From the NCBI GenBank assembly GCA_963715045.1, contig CAVQRC010000006.1:321195-385194 (forward strand): 64,000 bases of DNA, written 5' to 3'. A program made the position numbers and the translations under genes. This DNA comes from CAVQRC01 sp963715045 (lineage in GTDB: Bacteria; Planctomycetota; Planctomycetia; Pirellulales; Lacipirellulaceae). A model generated the notes under the pieces. It saw only the letters and a program-made list of their open reading frames with translations. It did not search any database and was not told the origin of the DNA. Positions 50,055-61,591 of this stretch are shown here, piece by piece; position 1 is the first letter of the stretch; each line of letters begins with the position of its first letter.

Positions 50055-50354
50055 GTCTCGGTTGGGCGGCGTCCCTCAAAAGACGTTGCCTGATCGGGAC
50101 TTTTTTGTCGGATGACCGCGGTGACTGCTAGCTTCGGCGATGCGTGATCCGTCCATCACACAAAAGAAGCTCTTTGGCAATTTGGTGAGTGAACTCTTGT
50201 CAGCCAGCACAAGATCGTACAGAGGTCTTGCGTCGGTGGTCTGATTTCGGGGCTCGTCTCCGCAAAAAGATTCGCTACGCAGGATCGCTTTCAAGCAACT
50301 TCAATGGCTCGCCGACTGTAGGTGCTCTTCGGAGTTCCCGCAGCAAGCATAGAT
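50055..50354 (+). other. 16S rRNA leader with boxA-like site
   Basis: Transcribed leader inferred from the promoter. It has a short hairpin GTCCC...GGGAC followed by six T at about 50071-50107, possibly an attenuator, and GCTCTTTGGCAA at 50169-50180, resembling the boxA antitermination signal (consensus TGCTCTTTAACAA). No protein gene seen. Confidence 0.6.
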
Positions 50355-51913
<1,559 letters not shown>

Positions 51914-52033
51914 TTTCCTTGACCCCCTGTCGGGTGACCGGCAAGGGGAAACTGTGGGGACGATCCTTGTGCGAGCGAAGAGTTCAGCGGGATCGATCGA
52001 AAGATCGCTCCGCAAGCTCACCAAATACCATTG

Positions 52034-52078
52034 AAAGCCCCATCCCGGGTTGAGCCAAACCTGGGTGGGGCTTTTTTT
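52034..52078 (+). terminator. Terminator downstream of 16S rRNA
   Basis: AAGCCCCATCCCGGGTT pairs with AACCTGGGTGGGGCTT, followed by seven T. About 130 bases after the 16S 3' end, it closes the transcript before any 23S gene. Confidence 0.93.
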
Positions 52079-52164
52079 ATGCGCCCGAACTCGAATCGCT
52101 GGTGCCCCCGCTCCTCGCGAGGCACCGTCGTATAATCAGGGGCCAACCTCTCGGGAACCCAGCC

Positions 52165-52821
52165 ATGAGCACCTCAACCGTCCCCGCCGAACAACGCGTT
52201 GTTCTCGACCCGATCGCCTGGCCGACGTACCTCGCGCTGCTGTCCGATGCGGATCGAAGACGGGGGCTGATGACCTACAATCGGGGAGTTCTGGAACTGA
52301 TGTCTCCCTCCAAAATCCACGAGCAGCTCAAAGTACTGCTGGGTCGGCTCATCGAGGCCTTTACCGAGTACAAGAACATCGACATCTGCAGTGTCGGATC
52401 GACGACGTTCAAACGCGAGGATCTCAGGTGTGGAATCGAAGCCGACGAGTGCTATTATCTCGCGTCGGCCGCGGCCGTACGCGACAAGGACGAAATCGAT
52501 CTCAGCGTCGATCCACCGCCGGATCTCGCCGTCGAAATCGATATCAGTCGCACGTCGACAGGCAAGCTCGAAATCTATGCGGCCCTCGAAGTCGCCGAAG
52601 TTTGGCGGTACGACGGGGATGCGATTCGGATCTACGTGCTGGGCGAAGACGGTCGCTATGAAGAGGCTCCCGAGAGTCGAGTGATCTCGAGTCTGCCCGT
52701 CGCCCACCTCACCCGTTTTCTCCATCAACGTGCGGCCGTGAGCGAAACTCAGATCATTCGCTCGTTCCGGCAGTGGCTGCTTGAACGCGACCCCGAGGGT
52801 GGCGACGGAAGGAATGGCTGA
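52165..52821 (+). CDS. Uma2 family (DUF820) putative endonuclease
   Basis: 218 residues. PD-(D/E)XK-like fold of the Uma2 family: MSPSKIHEQLKVLLGRLIEAFTEYKNID, GIEADECYYL, then PDLAVEIDISRTSTGKLEIYAALEVAEVWRYDG with the D...E-x-D/K pattern. The family is greatly expanded in planctomycetes and cyanobacteria; biological role unknown. Start ATG 52165 (MSTSTVPAEQRVVLDP) rather than the in-frame upstream codon, which lies in unconserved sequence near the 16S terminator. Confidence 0.92.
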   Translation: MSTSTVPAEQRVVLDPIAWPTYLALLSDADRRRGLMTYNRGVLELMSPSKIHEQLKVLLGRLIEAFTEYKNIDICSVGSTTFKREDLRCGIEADECYYLASAAAVRDKDEIDLSVDPPPDLAVEIDISRTSTGKLEIYAALEVAEVWRYDGDAIRIYVLGEDGRYEEAPESRVISSLPVAHLTRFLHQRAAVSETQIIRSFRQWLLERDPEGGDGRNG

Positions 52822-52836
52822 ATGACCGAGCGCAAT

Positions 52837-52909
52837 CGTACGATGGGCTTCCAAGCCCGTCGCTTTGTTTCCCCGCTGTTCTCCGACGGCCTTGGAAGGC
52901 CATCGTACG
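52837..52909. repeat. Imperfect palindrome CGTACGATGGNCTTCCAAG
   Basis: Arms CGTACGATGGGCTTCCAAGC (52837-52856) and CTTGGAAGGCCATCGTACG (52891-52909) are inverted; each arm also contains its own small palindrome around TTCCAA. A single arm recurs at 36454-36470. A REP-like dispersed element. Confidence 0.75.
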
Positions 52910-52983
52910 GGTGATTGTCGCAGGATCGCGCACGGTTTTAGCCGTTGGTCTTTAGTTAGTCATTACTCATTCGTCATTCTTGA

Positions 52984-53280
52984 TCACTGAGCACGAGCCA
53001 TCCCCCGCTTCAGCCGCTTGCCGCAGCCGAAATGGTGTCCCCGGCTCGCCGCGGCGGGCCGTTGCTGGGAGGCCGAGATCACCACGGCAATCTCCTCGGC
53101 CGACATCCCCCGCTCGAGCATCTCCTGCTTAAGAGCGGCGTCGAACTCGGCCTGCCGGACCCGTCGTCACTGATAGGTAATCGTGGCCACCACCGCCGCC
53201 ATCGCCACGATGGGCACCACGACCAGCACCGGCAGCACGAATTCGGGCTCCTCGAGTACATATTTGAGTTCCGTGAGCAT
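52984..53280 (-). pseudogene. Small membrane protein with in-frame TGA
   Basis: Ninety-nine codons in one frame, interrupted by a single TGA at 53167-53169. Before it: MLTELKYVLEEPEFVLPVLV and a hydrophobic stretch of about 25 residues. After it, in the same frame: RRVRQAEFDAALKQEMLERG, MSAEEIAVVISASQ, a helix typical of small planctomycete membrane proteins. In those a Trp often stands at this point, so TGG to TGA is the likely change. AAGGGA lies before the ATG. It may be a nonsense mutation, a base error, or read-through. Confidence 0.6.
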
Positions 53281-54301
53281 CGTTCCCTTCCGCTTGGGCA
53301 ATTGTTCAGGACCGGTCCCACTTTATCTAGTTTCCGTTCCGGCGAGCCGGGCACGCGGAGGTTACGCAGCGCGTTGATCAGCTGCGAAGCAGCGGCAGCA
53401 TTTAGCCGTGGGCGAGCGAGGATGAGCCTCTGGCGAGTCTTCGCGTAGCCCACGGTTGTCTGCGGCGCGGAACGAACCCCCGTGGCCCATGTTGCGCGGG
53501 CCGACGCAATAAACTCACGTGTCGTAGCAGCATCGTTCGCTCCGCGAACGATGCTGCTATCGCGGCGAACTACCCGAAACCCTGAGTCCGGCCGGCGCCC
53601 TGCTTCCACGCGATTCCGACGGCGAGACAAACACGCGACGCCAGACACAGACGCGACGGGGCAGCAGCTCGACCGAGAGCAGACGCGACCGAGATCAGAC
53701 GACCGAGATCAGACACTCTGAAATCGACCGTGGTCTCGTTTAGTCCACCCTGTTCCCGGCAAATCCCCAGACGGCAAATCCCCAGACACCCTGGAGCACT
53801 CCTCTTCCCTGGAGCTCCCCGACTGCGCTTGGAGCGGGTACGGAGGTGCCACGGCGAACTACCGGCGAACTACCAGACACCCTGGATCTCCGATCGCTCT
53901 AAATCGCTGGCTTTGCCGGGGGATTCGGTGGCAGCGGGTACTACCGCGGCGGTGCCAATACGCTGCGGAATCGTAACCATCACGTCGACAACCTCGCGCC
54001 GGCGCGAGATTCCCCGTGGATTGCAGGGCCGTACGAGTGTGCCGCCGGCAGTTGGTTGTGCCGTGCGATCGCGGTTGGTGGCTGAACCGCGTCCCCCGGC
54101 AAAGCCAACAAAGCCGGGGGCTCCAGTTGTTTGACGACCGCAGACTCGCGGAGATGTACGAGGGCTCTGCCGGTGGACGCGGCGGAACCGCCCCGCCAGC
54201 CGCGATTTCGATTCCCGTTTGGTACACTTTTTGCCATGGAATGCAGATCGAAGAACCACCGTTGGTGCCGGCTGAACATACGGTTCGGGCGAGCCTGAAT
54301 C
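53281..54301. other. Degenerate repeat-rich intergenic tract
   Basis: 1 kb without a credible gene. It contains a 16-bp stem hairpin (53525-53559), duplicated short words (GACCGAGATCAGAC twice near 53690-53715; CCCAGACGGCAAATCCCCAGA at about 53768-53790; CGGCGAACTAC twice at about 53861-53880), and the CCCCCGGCTTTGCCGG word in both directions (about 53911 and 54092-54120). Confidence 0.6.
53525..53559. repeat. Perfect 16-bp inverted repeat
   Basis: TAGCAGCATCGTTCGC and GCGAACGATGCTGCTA are separated by three bases. There is no T-run on either side, so it is not a standard terminator. Confidence 0.9.
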
Positions 54302-57300
54302 ATGGAGGAGGAAACCGGCGACGATGTCGAGTATCAGGACGAAGCCGACGCTGACTTCGAGCCCGCGCGATTCCGTGGCGAGCTTGGGCTGCCTTCGGGC
54401 GACAAGCAGTTGCTCCAGGATGCGTCTCACGCTGTGCGGCAAGAGTTTCGCGACTGCTCCAAGTGGAAGCGTCTGAGTTGCCGCAAGGTAAGCATCTTCT
54501 CCGAACGCGACCGCGGCACGGTCTACGTCGTCCACATCGGCCGTTCCGTCGAATTCGACTGGACCTGGGAAGGGGCCATTGCGTTTCGACCGCTCTCGAT
54601 TGACGACCAGGGGCACCTTTCTGAAGCCGTGGCGGAGAGCGCCTGCGAGGAGCAGCATCTCTGGTCGGGCGAGATTCTGGAAGTCGATGAGCAGCAAGGA
54701 TGTCTGTTTATCAGTCTCGCGGATCCGGAATGCCCGCCGACCACCGGGTGCTTTTTCGTCCGCCCGTTTGAATTCTATGCCGTGCTCGATGCGGTGTATC
54801 ACAATCCCCGGTTTGATCGCGTCCGAGAGGAACTCCCAGCTCGACTTGCCGCGGCAGCCGGCGGCGTCAATCCGTCGATCACGCAACCCAGTTTCGTCGG
54901 CGAGGATCATCTGAAGGCGTGGTGGCAGCACGCGTGGGCCGTTCTGTGGGGACCCCCCGGAACCGGCAAGACCTACACGACGGGACAGCAGGTCGCCGCG
55001 GTTCTGCACGATCAAAGCGAGCGGATTCTCGTCGTTTCGACCACCAACCGGGCGACCGACGCCGTGGCTCTCGCGATCGGCAACGCCGCCAGGACCGCGT
55101 GCCCGAAGGAACTCGATGACGGACGATTGGTGAGAATCGGCAAAGGTGCGTCGTATCGGACGTTTGTGGACCACCAGTTGGACTCGATGCTCCGGGGCAC
55201 CGAGGCGGAGACGCTTTCGAAAATCGACCGGCTGGCTCAGCAACTCCCTTCGCTCGAAGCCTGGGAAGACAAGGCGCTGACTCGCAAGCAAATTGGCGAA
55301 CTGCGTGTCGGCGGCAACGATCAGGCCAGACGCGTATTCGTCGACCCGGAAATACGAGTGGTGGTCGCCACCGTGTTTAAGGCGATGACCTTGCTCGAAG
55401 ACGAAAGCGTCCACAAGATGCTCGAGAACGCCGAGGCGCCTTTCACGACCGTCATCATCGACGAAGCCGGTTTGATCTCTCGGGCCGCGATCGCGGTTTT
55501 ATCGCTCCTTTCCAGCCGCCGGACGGTGCTCGTTGGCGATTCGAAGCAATTGGCTCCGATCAGCCGGATCTCGCGTATCTTGCCGACGCGGCAGGAGACC
55601 TGGCTGGCCAGCAGCGGACTCAGTCATCTGGACGATCTCGAATCGACGCCCAAGGCCGTGCATGTGCTGTCCGAGCAGAGGCGAATGCACCCGGACGTCT
55701 GCCGCGTCGTGTCGGAATACCAGTACGGAGGGTTCTTGAAGACCGCGGCGGAGACGGCGAGCCGTGAGTCGCAGCTACCGGCACTGATCGCCGAATTATT
55801 CACGAGCGATCTGGTACGTTCTGGATGCGGAAGCCGTCGATCTGGCGTCGCTTCGTGCCGAGCGTGGCCCGGGAAACCGAAGCTGGATTCGCTCGATCAC
55901 ACCGACTGTTCTGGAAAAGCTCTTCTCGGATGTTGATCTCAGGAATTCAGACGGACTGTTCATCTCACCTTTCAAGGCACAGTCCCAGGCGATTTCGCAA
56001 TGGCTCGCGGTTGAGGAGATCACTACGCTGGGACCGCATCCACGGTGCATTCTCAGCAGGGTACCGAAGCCGATGTCGTCATTTTCGACTCCGTGAACGC
56101 CGGGAGCTGCAGTTGGCCGTTCGACGAATGGAAACGACTTGTCAATGTGGCCCTCAGTCGAGCACGCGAGGCAGTCATCCTGCTCGCCAGCCGCGACGAG
56201 ATGGAGGAGCCCTATCTTCGTCCCCTTCGGCGGCGACTGACACCGAGCGTCCTCGTGAACGAGGGGAATACGCTGCAATGGCAGACCGTTGCCCGTGAAT
56301 CCGAGGGATTGCAGAAGACGGCCGGGGACTGCCTCCCACGCGGTAAGTCGGACCATCACGCATCGGGAAACCTCGGCGAGCAGCTGGCAGCGCGAAAGCA
56401 GATGCGTCCCGTGTTGTCCCAGGAGCAACAGCGTCTCAGCAATCTCGAGCTCGATGGCAAGCCGCGCCTTGTCCGCGGCGTCGCCGGCAGCGGCAAGTCT
56501 CTTGTGTTGTGTAACTGGCTCGCGAAGATCGCACGGCGGACGCAGGACATCCGGAACTTCCGGATCTGGGCCGTCTATGCCAACCGATCGCTGCAGAGAC
56601 TGCTGAGGCAGTCGATTGAGACAGCCTGGAAAGAATCGAGCGGAGGAGATCTCTTCGAGGCGGAGGACTTTCCGTGGCAGAATGTTTCCCTGATCCACGT
56701 CAGGGACGTACTGGCGGGCCTGCTGCCGTCCGCCGGTATTTCGATGGATGCATTCGATTTCGACTACGACCGAGCCGCCGACGAATTCCTGAATCGACAC
56801 GACGCGGCGGATCTGCTTCCACGATGCAACCGCTCTTTATCGACGAGGCACAAGACATGGGCCCCGCGACGTTGCGGCTTCTGTTGTCCATCGTTGAGCA
56901 GTCGGATCCCGCGGACGACAACAGCCGATCGGCCCATATCTTCTATGACAATGCCCAGAACATTTATGGACGCCGCACGCCCCGGTGGTCTGACTTCGGT
57001 GTCGATTTACGAGGTCGATCGACCATTCTCAAGGAAAGCTTTCGATCGACGAAGCCGGTCACGGAGTTCGCCGTCAACATGCTCCATCGGCTGTCGCCAT
57101 CCAGCATCAGGCAGGACCAGGCCGAACTGATGTCGGCCGGATTGATCGAGCGTACCGAGCGGCTCGGCCAGGATTGGCTCGCGGTCAAATACAATCAGGT
57201 GTTTGGCCCGAAACCCATTTTCCGGAAGTTTGACGGCGTTGAACAAGAGTTGCGGACGATTGTCATCCACTTGATGCATCTGATTACGAAGGAAGGTGTG

Positions 57301-57710
57301 TCTCCGGGGGACATCTGTCTCATCTATAACGGCCCCCACGCGGTCGAACTGTTGCAAACACACCTCGGACCGGCGATGGCGGACATCGGTGTCGAGATAT
57401 CCGTCCAGACGAGTCGTGCGTATCAGCGGCAGGAGAATACGTTGCTCGTGACGACGTCGCACTCGTTCAAGGGCTACGAGGCGGAAGTCGTATTGATCCC
57501 GTGTGCCGATCAGTACGTGACGAGTGACAACCAGATTCTCGCCAACAACCTGTACGTGGCGATGACGCGGGCAAGATCCCTGCTCGCCGTCTACTCGCTC
57601 GACAGAGCCGAATCAGCCGTTCGGCGGCTCAACGACGCCTTCGAGTTCTGCGTCACCGCGCCGACGCGACCCCGAAGATCGCCCCCGACGCCGACAGCCA
57701 CGAGCAGTAG
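54302..57710 (+). CDS. Fused double SF1 helicase: UPF1-like N-half and UvrD-like C-half, several frameshifts
   Basis: About 1135 residues across frame changes near 55808, 56030, 56820 and 57650. N-half: beta-rich domain (about 1-200), Walker A WGPPGTGKT, motif II VIIDEAGLISRAA, III GDSKQLAPIS, IV LSEQRRMHPDVC, V TVHSQQGTEADVVIF, VI NVALSRAREAVILL (SF1B, Dna2/UPF1 type). C-half: Q-motif LSQEQQRLSNLE, Walker A VRGVAGSGKS, II LFIDEAQDMGP, FYDNAQNIYGR, ESFRST, HSFKGYEAEVVLI, YVAMTRARSLLAV (SF1A). One unbroken frame (56045-56820) runs from motif VI of the first into Walker A of the second, so they are one protein. A 42-codon open frame follows at 57717-57845. Role unknown. Confidence 0.8.
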
Positions 57711-57938
57711 ACCGAGATGCTCGACCGCATTGGACTGTCGCATCGGCAGTGGGTCGAGACGCTCTGGAACCAGCACACGCAGGTGTGCGCGCACCTCAGC
57801 ATGCAGGTGGGTGCCGTTTCATGCGGCGGCGTGTCCCGCCTCTGAACTTAGCCAAATTCTACTTCGTACAGCGGGCAGAGTCACCGCCGTACTTTGGGAA
57901 GGCTCTGAAACTGCTTCGGAGGTTCACGCCGGTGCACT

Positions 57939-58463
57939 CTAGAGTTGCCAAAGCCCATGTTCGGCACCGCCTTGTATGAAGATGGCACACTTTCCGTGGC
58001 CCGGAAGCTCCATCGGCGGAAGTGCAATCTCGGCACTCGAATCTGCCGCTTTGGAGACTGACGCTTCAATGTCTTCGACGAGAAAGTATGGACGAACGAT
58101 TGGTTCCTCAGTATCTCGGAGCGGAGCACGAACACCGAGCAAGCCGCCATTAGGTAGCTTGGCAGTACGTGCATTGCCCAAATTCGCATCCGGCTCGCCG
58201 AATTTCACACCATGCAATTGCTCATACGTTTTGCAAATTGCGTCAACATCAGGACTTACTATTTCCAAGTATTGAATCTTCATCGCGGCTCCAATATCGG
58301 TCTCTTTCTTGTTCTCGGTGGATGCGTTGTCGGTCACAGGTTCCATGTTACCCGTTGTTCCGTCTTCGTTCGGCGTGCAGCCAACATCAAGGATGGCGAG
58401 CAACGGGAACGCAAGTGAAGCGGACCCGAAGCGAAGGATGTCTCGCCGATTCGTTTTGGCCAT
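57939..58463 (-). CDS. VOC (glyoxalase/bleomycin-resistance) family lipoprotein
   Basis: 174 residues. N-terminus NRRDILRFGSASLAFPLLAI followed by LDVGC has both a twin-Arg motif and a lipobox, so it is probably Tat-exported and lipid-anchored. After a polar linker comes one VOC domain (MKIQYLEIVSPDVDAICKTY ... NGGLLGVRAPLRD ... VRPYFLVEDIEASVSKA ... GKCAIFIQGGAEHGLWQL). Half-domain proteins of this type bind a metal and small ligands; substrate unknown. Start ATG 58463 has CAGGAA before it. It converges on the double-helicase gene. Confidence 0.85.
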   Translation of the reverse strand: MAKTNRRDILRFGSASLAFPLLAILDVGCTPNEDGTTGNMEPVTDNASTENKKETDIGAAMKIQYLEIVSPDVDAICKTYEQLHGVKFGEPDANLGNARTAKLPNGGLLGVRAPLRDTEEPIVRPYFLVEDIEASVSKAADSSAEIALPPMELPGHGKCAIFIQGGAEHGLWQL

Positions 58464-58765
58464 TACTTGGTTCCTGTAACTGACAAGCGGGAGGATACCG
58501 AATCTCGGCAATTCTAACGATGGTCCATATCGACCGCCATCTGCCGCCACCAAACCGGGCAGATTGTACTGCCAAGTGCGGTGTGCGCCGCTTCCCCGCC
58601 CCGAATGGTGCTTTGTAGCCCTTTGACTTGACCGGTCGAATCTGCTTCGACTTCATCGACCTACGCGACTTCGGCGTTTCACGCCGATGCGGGTTGCAGA
58701 GTCCCGCTTGCGTGCACAGGTCACGCCCTCCTGTGTTACGGTGCCAGCTGTGATATCGCCCCGAA

Positions 58766-60374
58766 GGGCTACGCCGTGAAGGAAATTTAAGCAGCATTTT
58801 GAAGGTCGAGTGTCTTCAGATGTTGACGATGCTTGGCGGTTGTGCGCGATACGTGTGGAGATCCGCACGAGGGTTTATCCTTCTTGTCGGGGTGGTAATG
58901 CGCGGCCTTCGAACGACTCCGCTCGTAGTCGTCGATCAACGCTGCTTGCAAGAGTGTTTTGCAGATCGCTTAACCGTGCTCCGGACGGTTCTCGGAGATG
59001 TTTCAACGATTGACGAACCGCTCGCGAACGATTTTGCAGAAACTCAACGGTCGTCGCTTCGTCGGTGTCGCCTCCAGTTGCTCCTTTAGGGCGAACAACT
59101 CGATCAGCGGCCATCCCAAAGATCGACCACTCCGATTTCCAACCAAGGCACGTTCACTCTTGCTGACTGCGTAGCTTGCGACGCACAAAGGTTTGTTTGA
59201 GTGCGCGAATTTCAACTCCACTCCCCAGCGTCGCTCGTAGAGCGTTTTGATTTCTTTGCAGCTCAGTTTCGATTCGTCCAAGACACTGGTCAGCAGGTGG
59301 ACTGGTTTGCGACCGATGCGGCACTTGACCAGGTGCAGCACCAGCGGCGGCTGCTTGTCGCTCATCGCGGCGTTGGGCCAACAGTAGACGATACCCTTCT
59401 TTTCCTTCGTGTAGAAACCGAGACTCATTAGCAGTCGCACGTTGCCGCCGACGATGCGCACGTAGAAGTCGTGTTTCTGGTCGATGATCAACTTCCAGAA
59501 CTCGTAACCCACGAAGCCCGCATCGCCTACAAACAGCGTGTTTTTCAGGAAATGGCCGGTGTGAATTAAGTCCTTCACATGTTGGCGTTCGCTGGCGTTA
59601 GACGGTCCCAAAGTCTTCCAACACCACGGTAATCCCAAACCGGTGTGCCACATCATCGTGATCCAGATTTGCGGTGCCTGCGGTTGCGATTTGGCCTTGG
59701 CATTTTTGCGGCGTCGCAGGCCTTTGGTTTTCTTCTTACGGTACTTGGCCGGTTTTCCCCTTTCCATAATTCTGGGCACAGAAAGCTTCCTCGTTGGACA
59801 CTGTCCGCGGCGTTGTCGCTCGCGATCCGCTCTGATCGCGATGGCCACCCACCGTCCGACTCGCAGATGGCGTCGGCCGATCTGCTCCATGAGTTCGTGC
59901 AAGCGGATTTGCAGCAGCGGCATGAACGTCGGAGTCCAAGTCTCCAGTGCTCCGGCCATGCCTTGATAGGTGGTCAGGGCCGCCTTGCCGAGGAGTTGCA
60001 CGGAGTGGGCCCTGCGCATCGTCGAAAGCTTCGGTGAGATTGGAAGACTCGGACCAAACCCAGAGCACTGCCAAGGCAGCCAGTTCCGCCGCGAACCAAC
60101 TGGTATTGCCATGAAAGCCGAGGCGGTCGAAAATTCCCGGACTGAGCAGCCAACTTATGGCATCGTGAATCTGTTTGGCGTTGTCATCCTGCGTGCGTCG
60201 TTTTTTCCCCGCATGTTTTTTGCCAGCACTCTTTGCTCTTCTCCACGGCCAGATTCCTTTCCGACTGAATCGTGTTCAGTTGTGAGTACGAGGAGGAATC
60301 TGGCCATTTTTCATGAACTCCGATTTATGCAAACATCAGTTTTTCCAGCACAAAACTCCTTCACGGCGTAGCCC
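58766..60374. mobile_element. IS4-like insertion sequence with 18-bp inverted ends
   Basis: GGGCTACGCCGTGAAGGA at 58766-58783 and its exact complement TCCTTCACGGCGTAGCCC at 60357-60374 bracket a transposase gene with little spare sequence; total 1609 bp, a usual IS4-family size. I could not identify a target-site duplication; the flanks resemble each other (CCCCGAA/CGAAGGGG), so the true ends may extend a few bases. Confidence 0.65.
58787..60242 (-). pseudogene. IS4-family transposase, at least three frameshifts
   Basis: About 485 residues when pieced together. N-terminal part AKQIHDAISWLLSPGIFDRL, GFHGNTSWFAAELAALAVLW; middle in another frame LLGKAALTTYQGMAGALETW; catalytic core TLFVGDAGFVGYEFW (second Asp) and LYERRWGVELKF (the Y-x2-R-x-W/E signature of IS4); then two more frames, EFLQNRSRAVRQSLKHLREP and IDDYERSRSKAAHYHPDKKD, to a TAA at 58787. 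Shifts lie near 60018, 59060 and 58945. Start is uncertain (about 60242). All domains are present, so it is a recent insertion or a mis-called sequence. Confidence 0.75.
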
Positions 60375-61079
60375 GAAGGGGCCGCAACATGATAGCCCGG
60401 GGCAAGACAATGCGAAGCTCTGCGAGGCGTTCCGACGCGGCCCCGGGTGGTCTTCAAAAGGCAAACACAGACAACCCGGATCCGTACAACATCGATGTGT
60501 AATTGTTTTTTGATCACCTGATCCATCTGTTTTATCGCACCAATGCATCGCATGATTTGGATTCCGAAGGAATCCAAACACGCGATTTACCGAATGGCCC
60601 CGAATACGATCAACGTCCCGATTGGGCTGGGAAACGGTGGGATCGTCGTCTGGATCGGGCACCCCAACGCGCGGGCATCCCTGAAACCCAGGGCGGCGGA
60701 AAGTCTCGCGGAGCTCGCCTTTCCTTGCCCTGGGCTACCTTGTGGCTGCCCCTTCGGGGTGAATTCCCGCGTCCACCTCCGCCTCGAATGGCGTTCGTGC
60801 CCAAGGACGAACCGTCATGGTGCAGTTGGAAATCCGTTCAAACCCTGCGTCGGCTCCATCCGGCCTGACGCAGTTTCATCAGGCTTCGCTTGAGTGCGGC
60901 GGGGTCTTTGACCGCCGAACGAAACGGAAGTTCGCTTAGGAACGGCGGGCACATCAACCTCCGCAGAATACGGTAGGTCGCCCAACGTGCGTCGGCGTGA
61001 AACTCCGAAAAGGAAACTACGGCGTACGCACTGGCGCGGTGACTCCCCTCAAAGGGGGCAGTTGCCCGCACCCGCACCG
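60375..61079. other. Non-coding repeat-rich stretch
   Basis: 700 bases. A GCCCGGGGCAAGACAATGCG word near 60390 and CTTTCCTTGCCCTGGGCTAC with CCCCTTCGGGGT near 60718-60760 look like a planctomycete REP-type family. A 9-bp palindrome TTGGATTCC/GGAATCCAA is at 60556-60576. A minus-strand open frame at 60838-61083 (ADARWATYRILRRLMCPPFL) could be a gene fragment but has no recognised family. Confidence 0.5.
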
Positions 61080-61591
61080 TCACTTGCAGAGCCGCCCGCG
61101 TGCGCGATGGGCTACGAACTGAAGCTTCGTCCTCGACGCAAGGTCATCGAACAAACGCACGCCCTTGCCGAACAGGACGAAGAAAGGTGGCCGTGATCTC
61201 GTCCACCAACCCCGGGTCGCTCAGGGCCTGGCGAACGAGGTCGCCGCCGTCGAGGCACACGTTCGCTCCCCGCCAAGTCCTGGCCCTTCCGATGAGCTTC
61301 TCGCACCAGCCGCGGTCTGGATGGTGTCAGCCATGGGCTCCAGCGGTCGGTGGGTGGCGACGAGAACGGGCGTCTCACCGTAATGCCACTGCCCGAACTT
61401 CTCCACGATGCCGTAGGTTGAGCAACCCATCAGCATCTGTGCCTACCTCGCTCATGAAACTCTCGAACGTGAGCACGTTGGGATCCGGCTCGAGGTCGCC
61501 GGCGGCACTGGTAAGCTCTGTTCAACCACGAGATGTCATGGTCGGGTCCGGCGACGAATCCGTCGAATGAGCAACCGATGTAGATGCGCAC
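61080..61591 (-). pseudogene. Dihydrofolate-reductase-like (RibD C-terminal) family protein, broken
   Basis: About 170 residues spread over three frames. GTG start at 61591 gives RIYIGCSFDGFVAGPDHDIS; the second frame has LMGCSTYGIVEKFGQWHYGE, TPVLVATHRPLEPMADT; the third ANVCLDGGDLVRQALSDPGL, VDEITATF; and the last FGKGVRLFDDLASRTKLQF to TGA at 61080. These match the standard order of the DHFR-like reductase family. At least three shifts in 500 bases; real decay is as likely as error. Confidence 0.7.

Noticed and set aside
52984..53280. TGA recoded as Trp genome-wide
   Set aside because: TGA ends many genes here, several in overlapping ATGA junctions, so the code is standard.
53032..53648. 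Open frames on both strands around 53.0-53.6 kb
   Set aside because: Arg/Ser-rich; the only supported reading is the minus-strand small membrane gene at 52984-53280.
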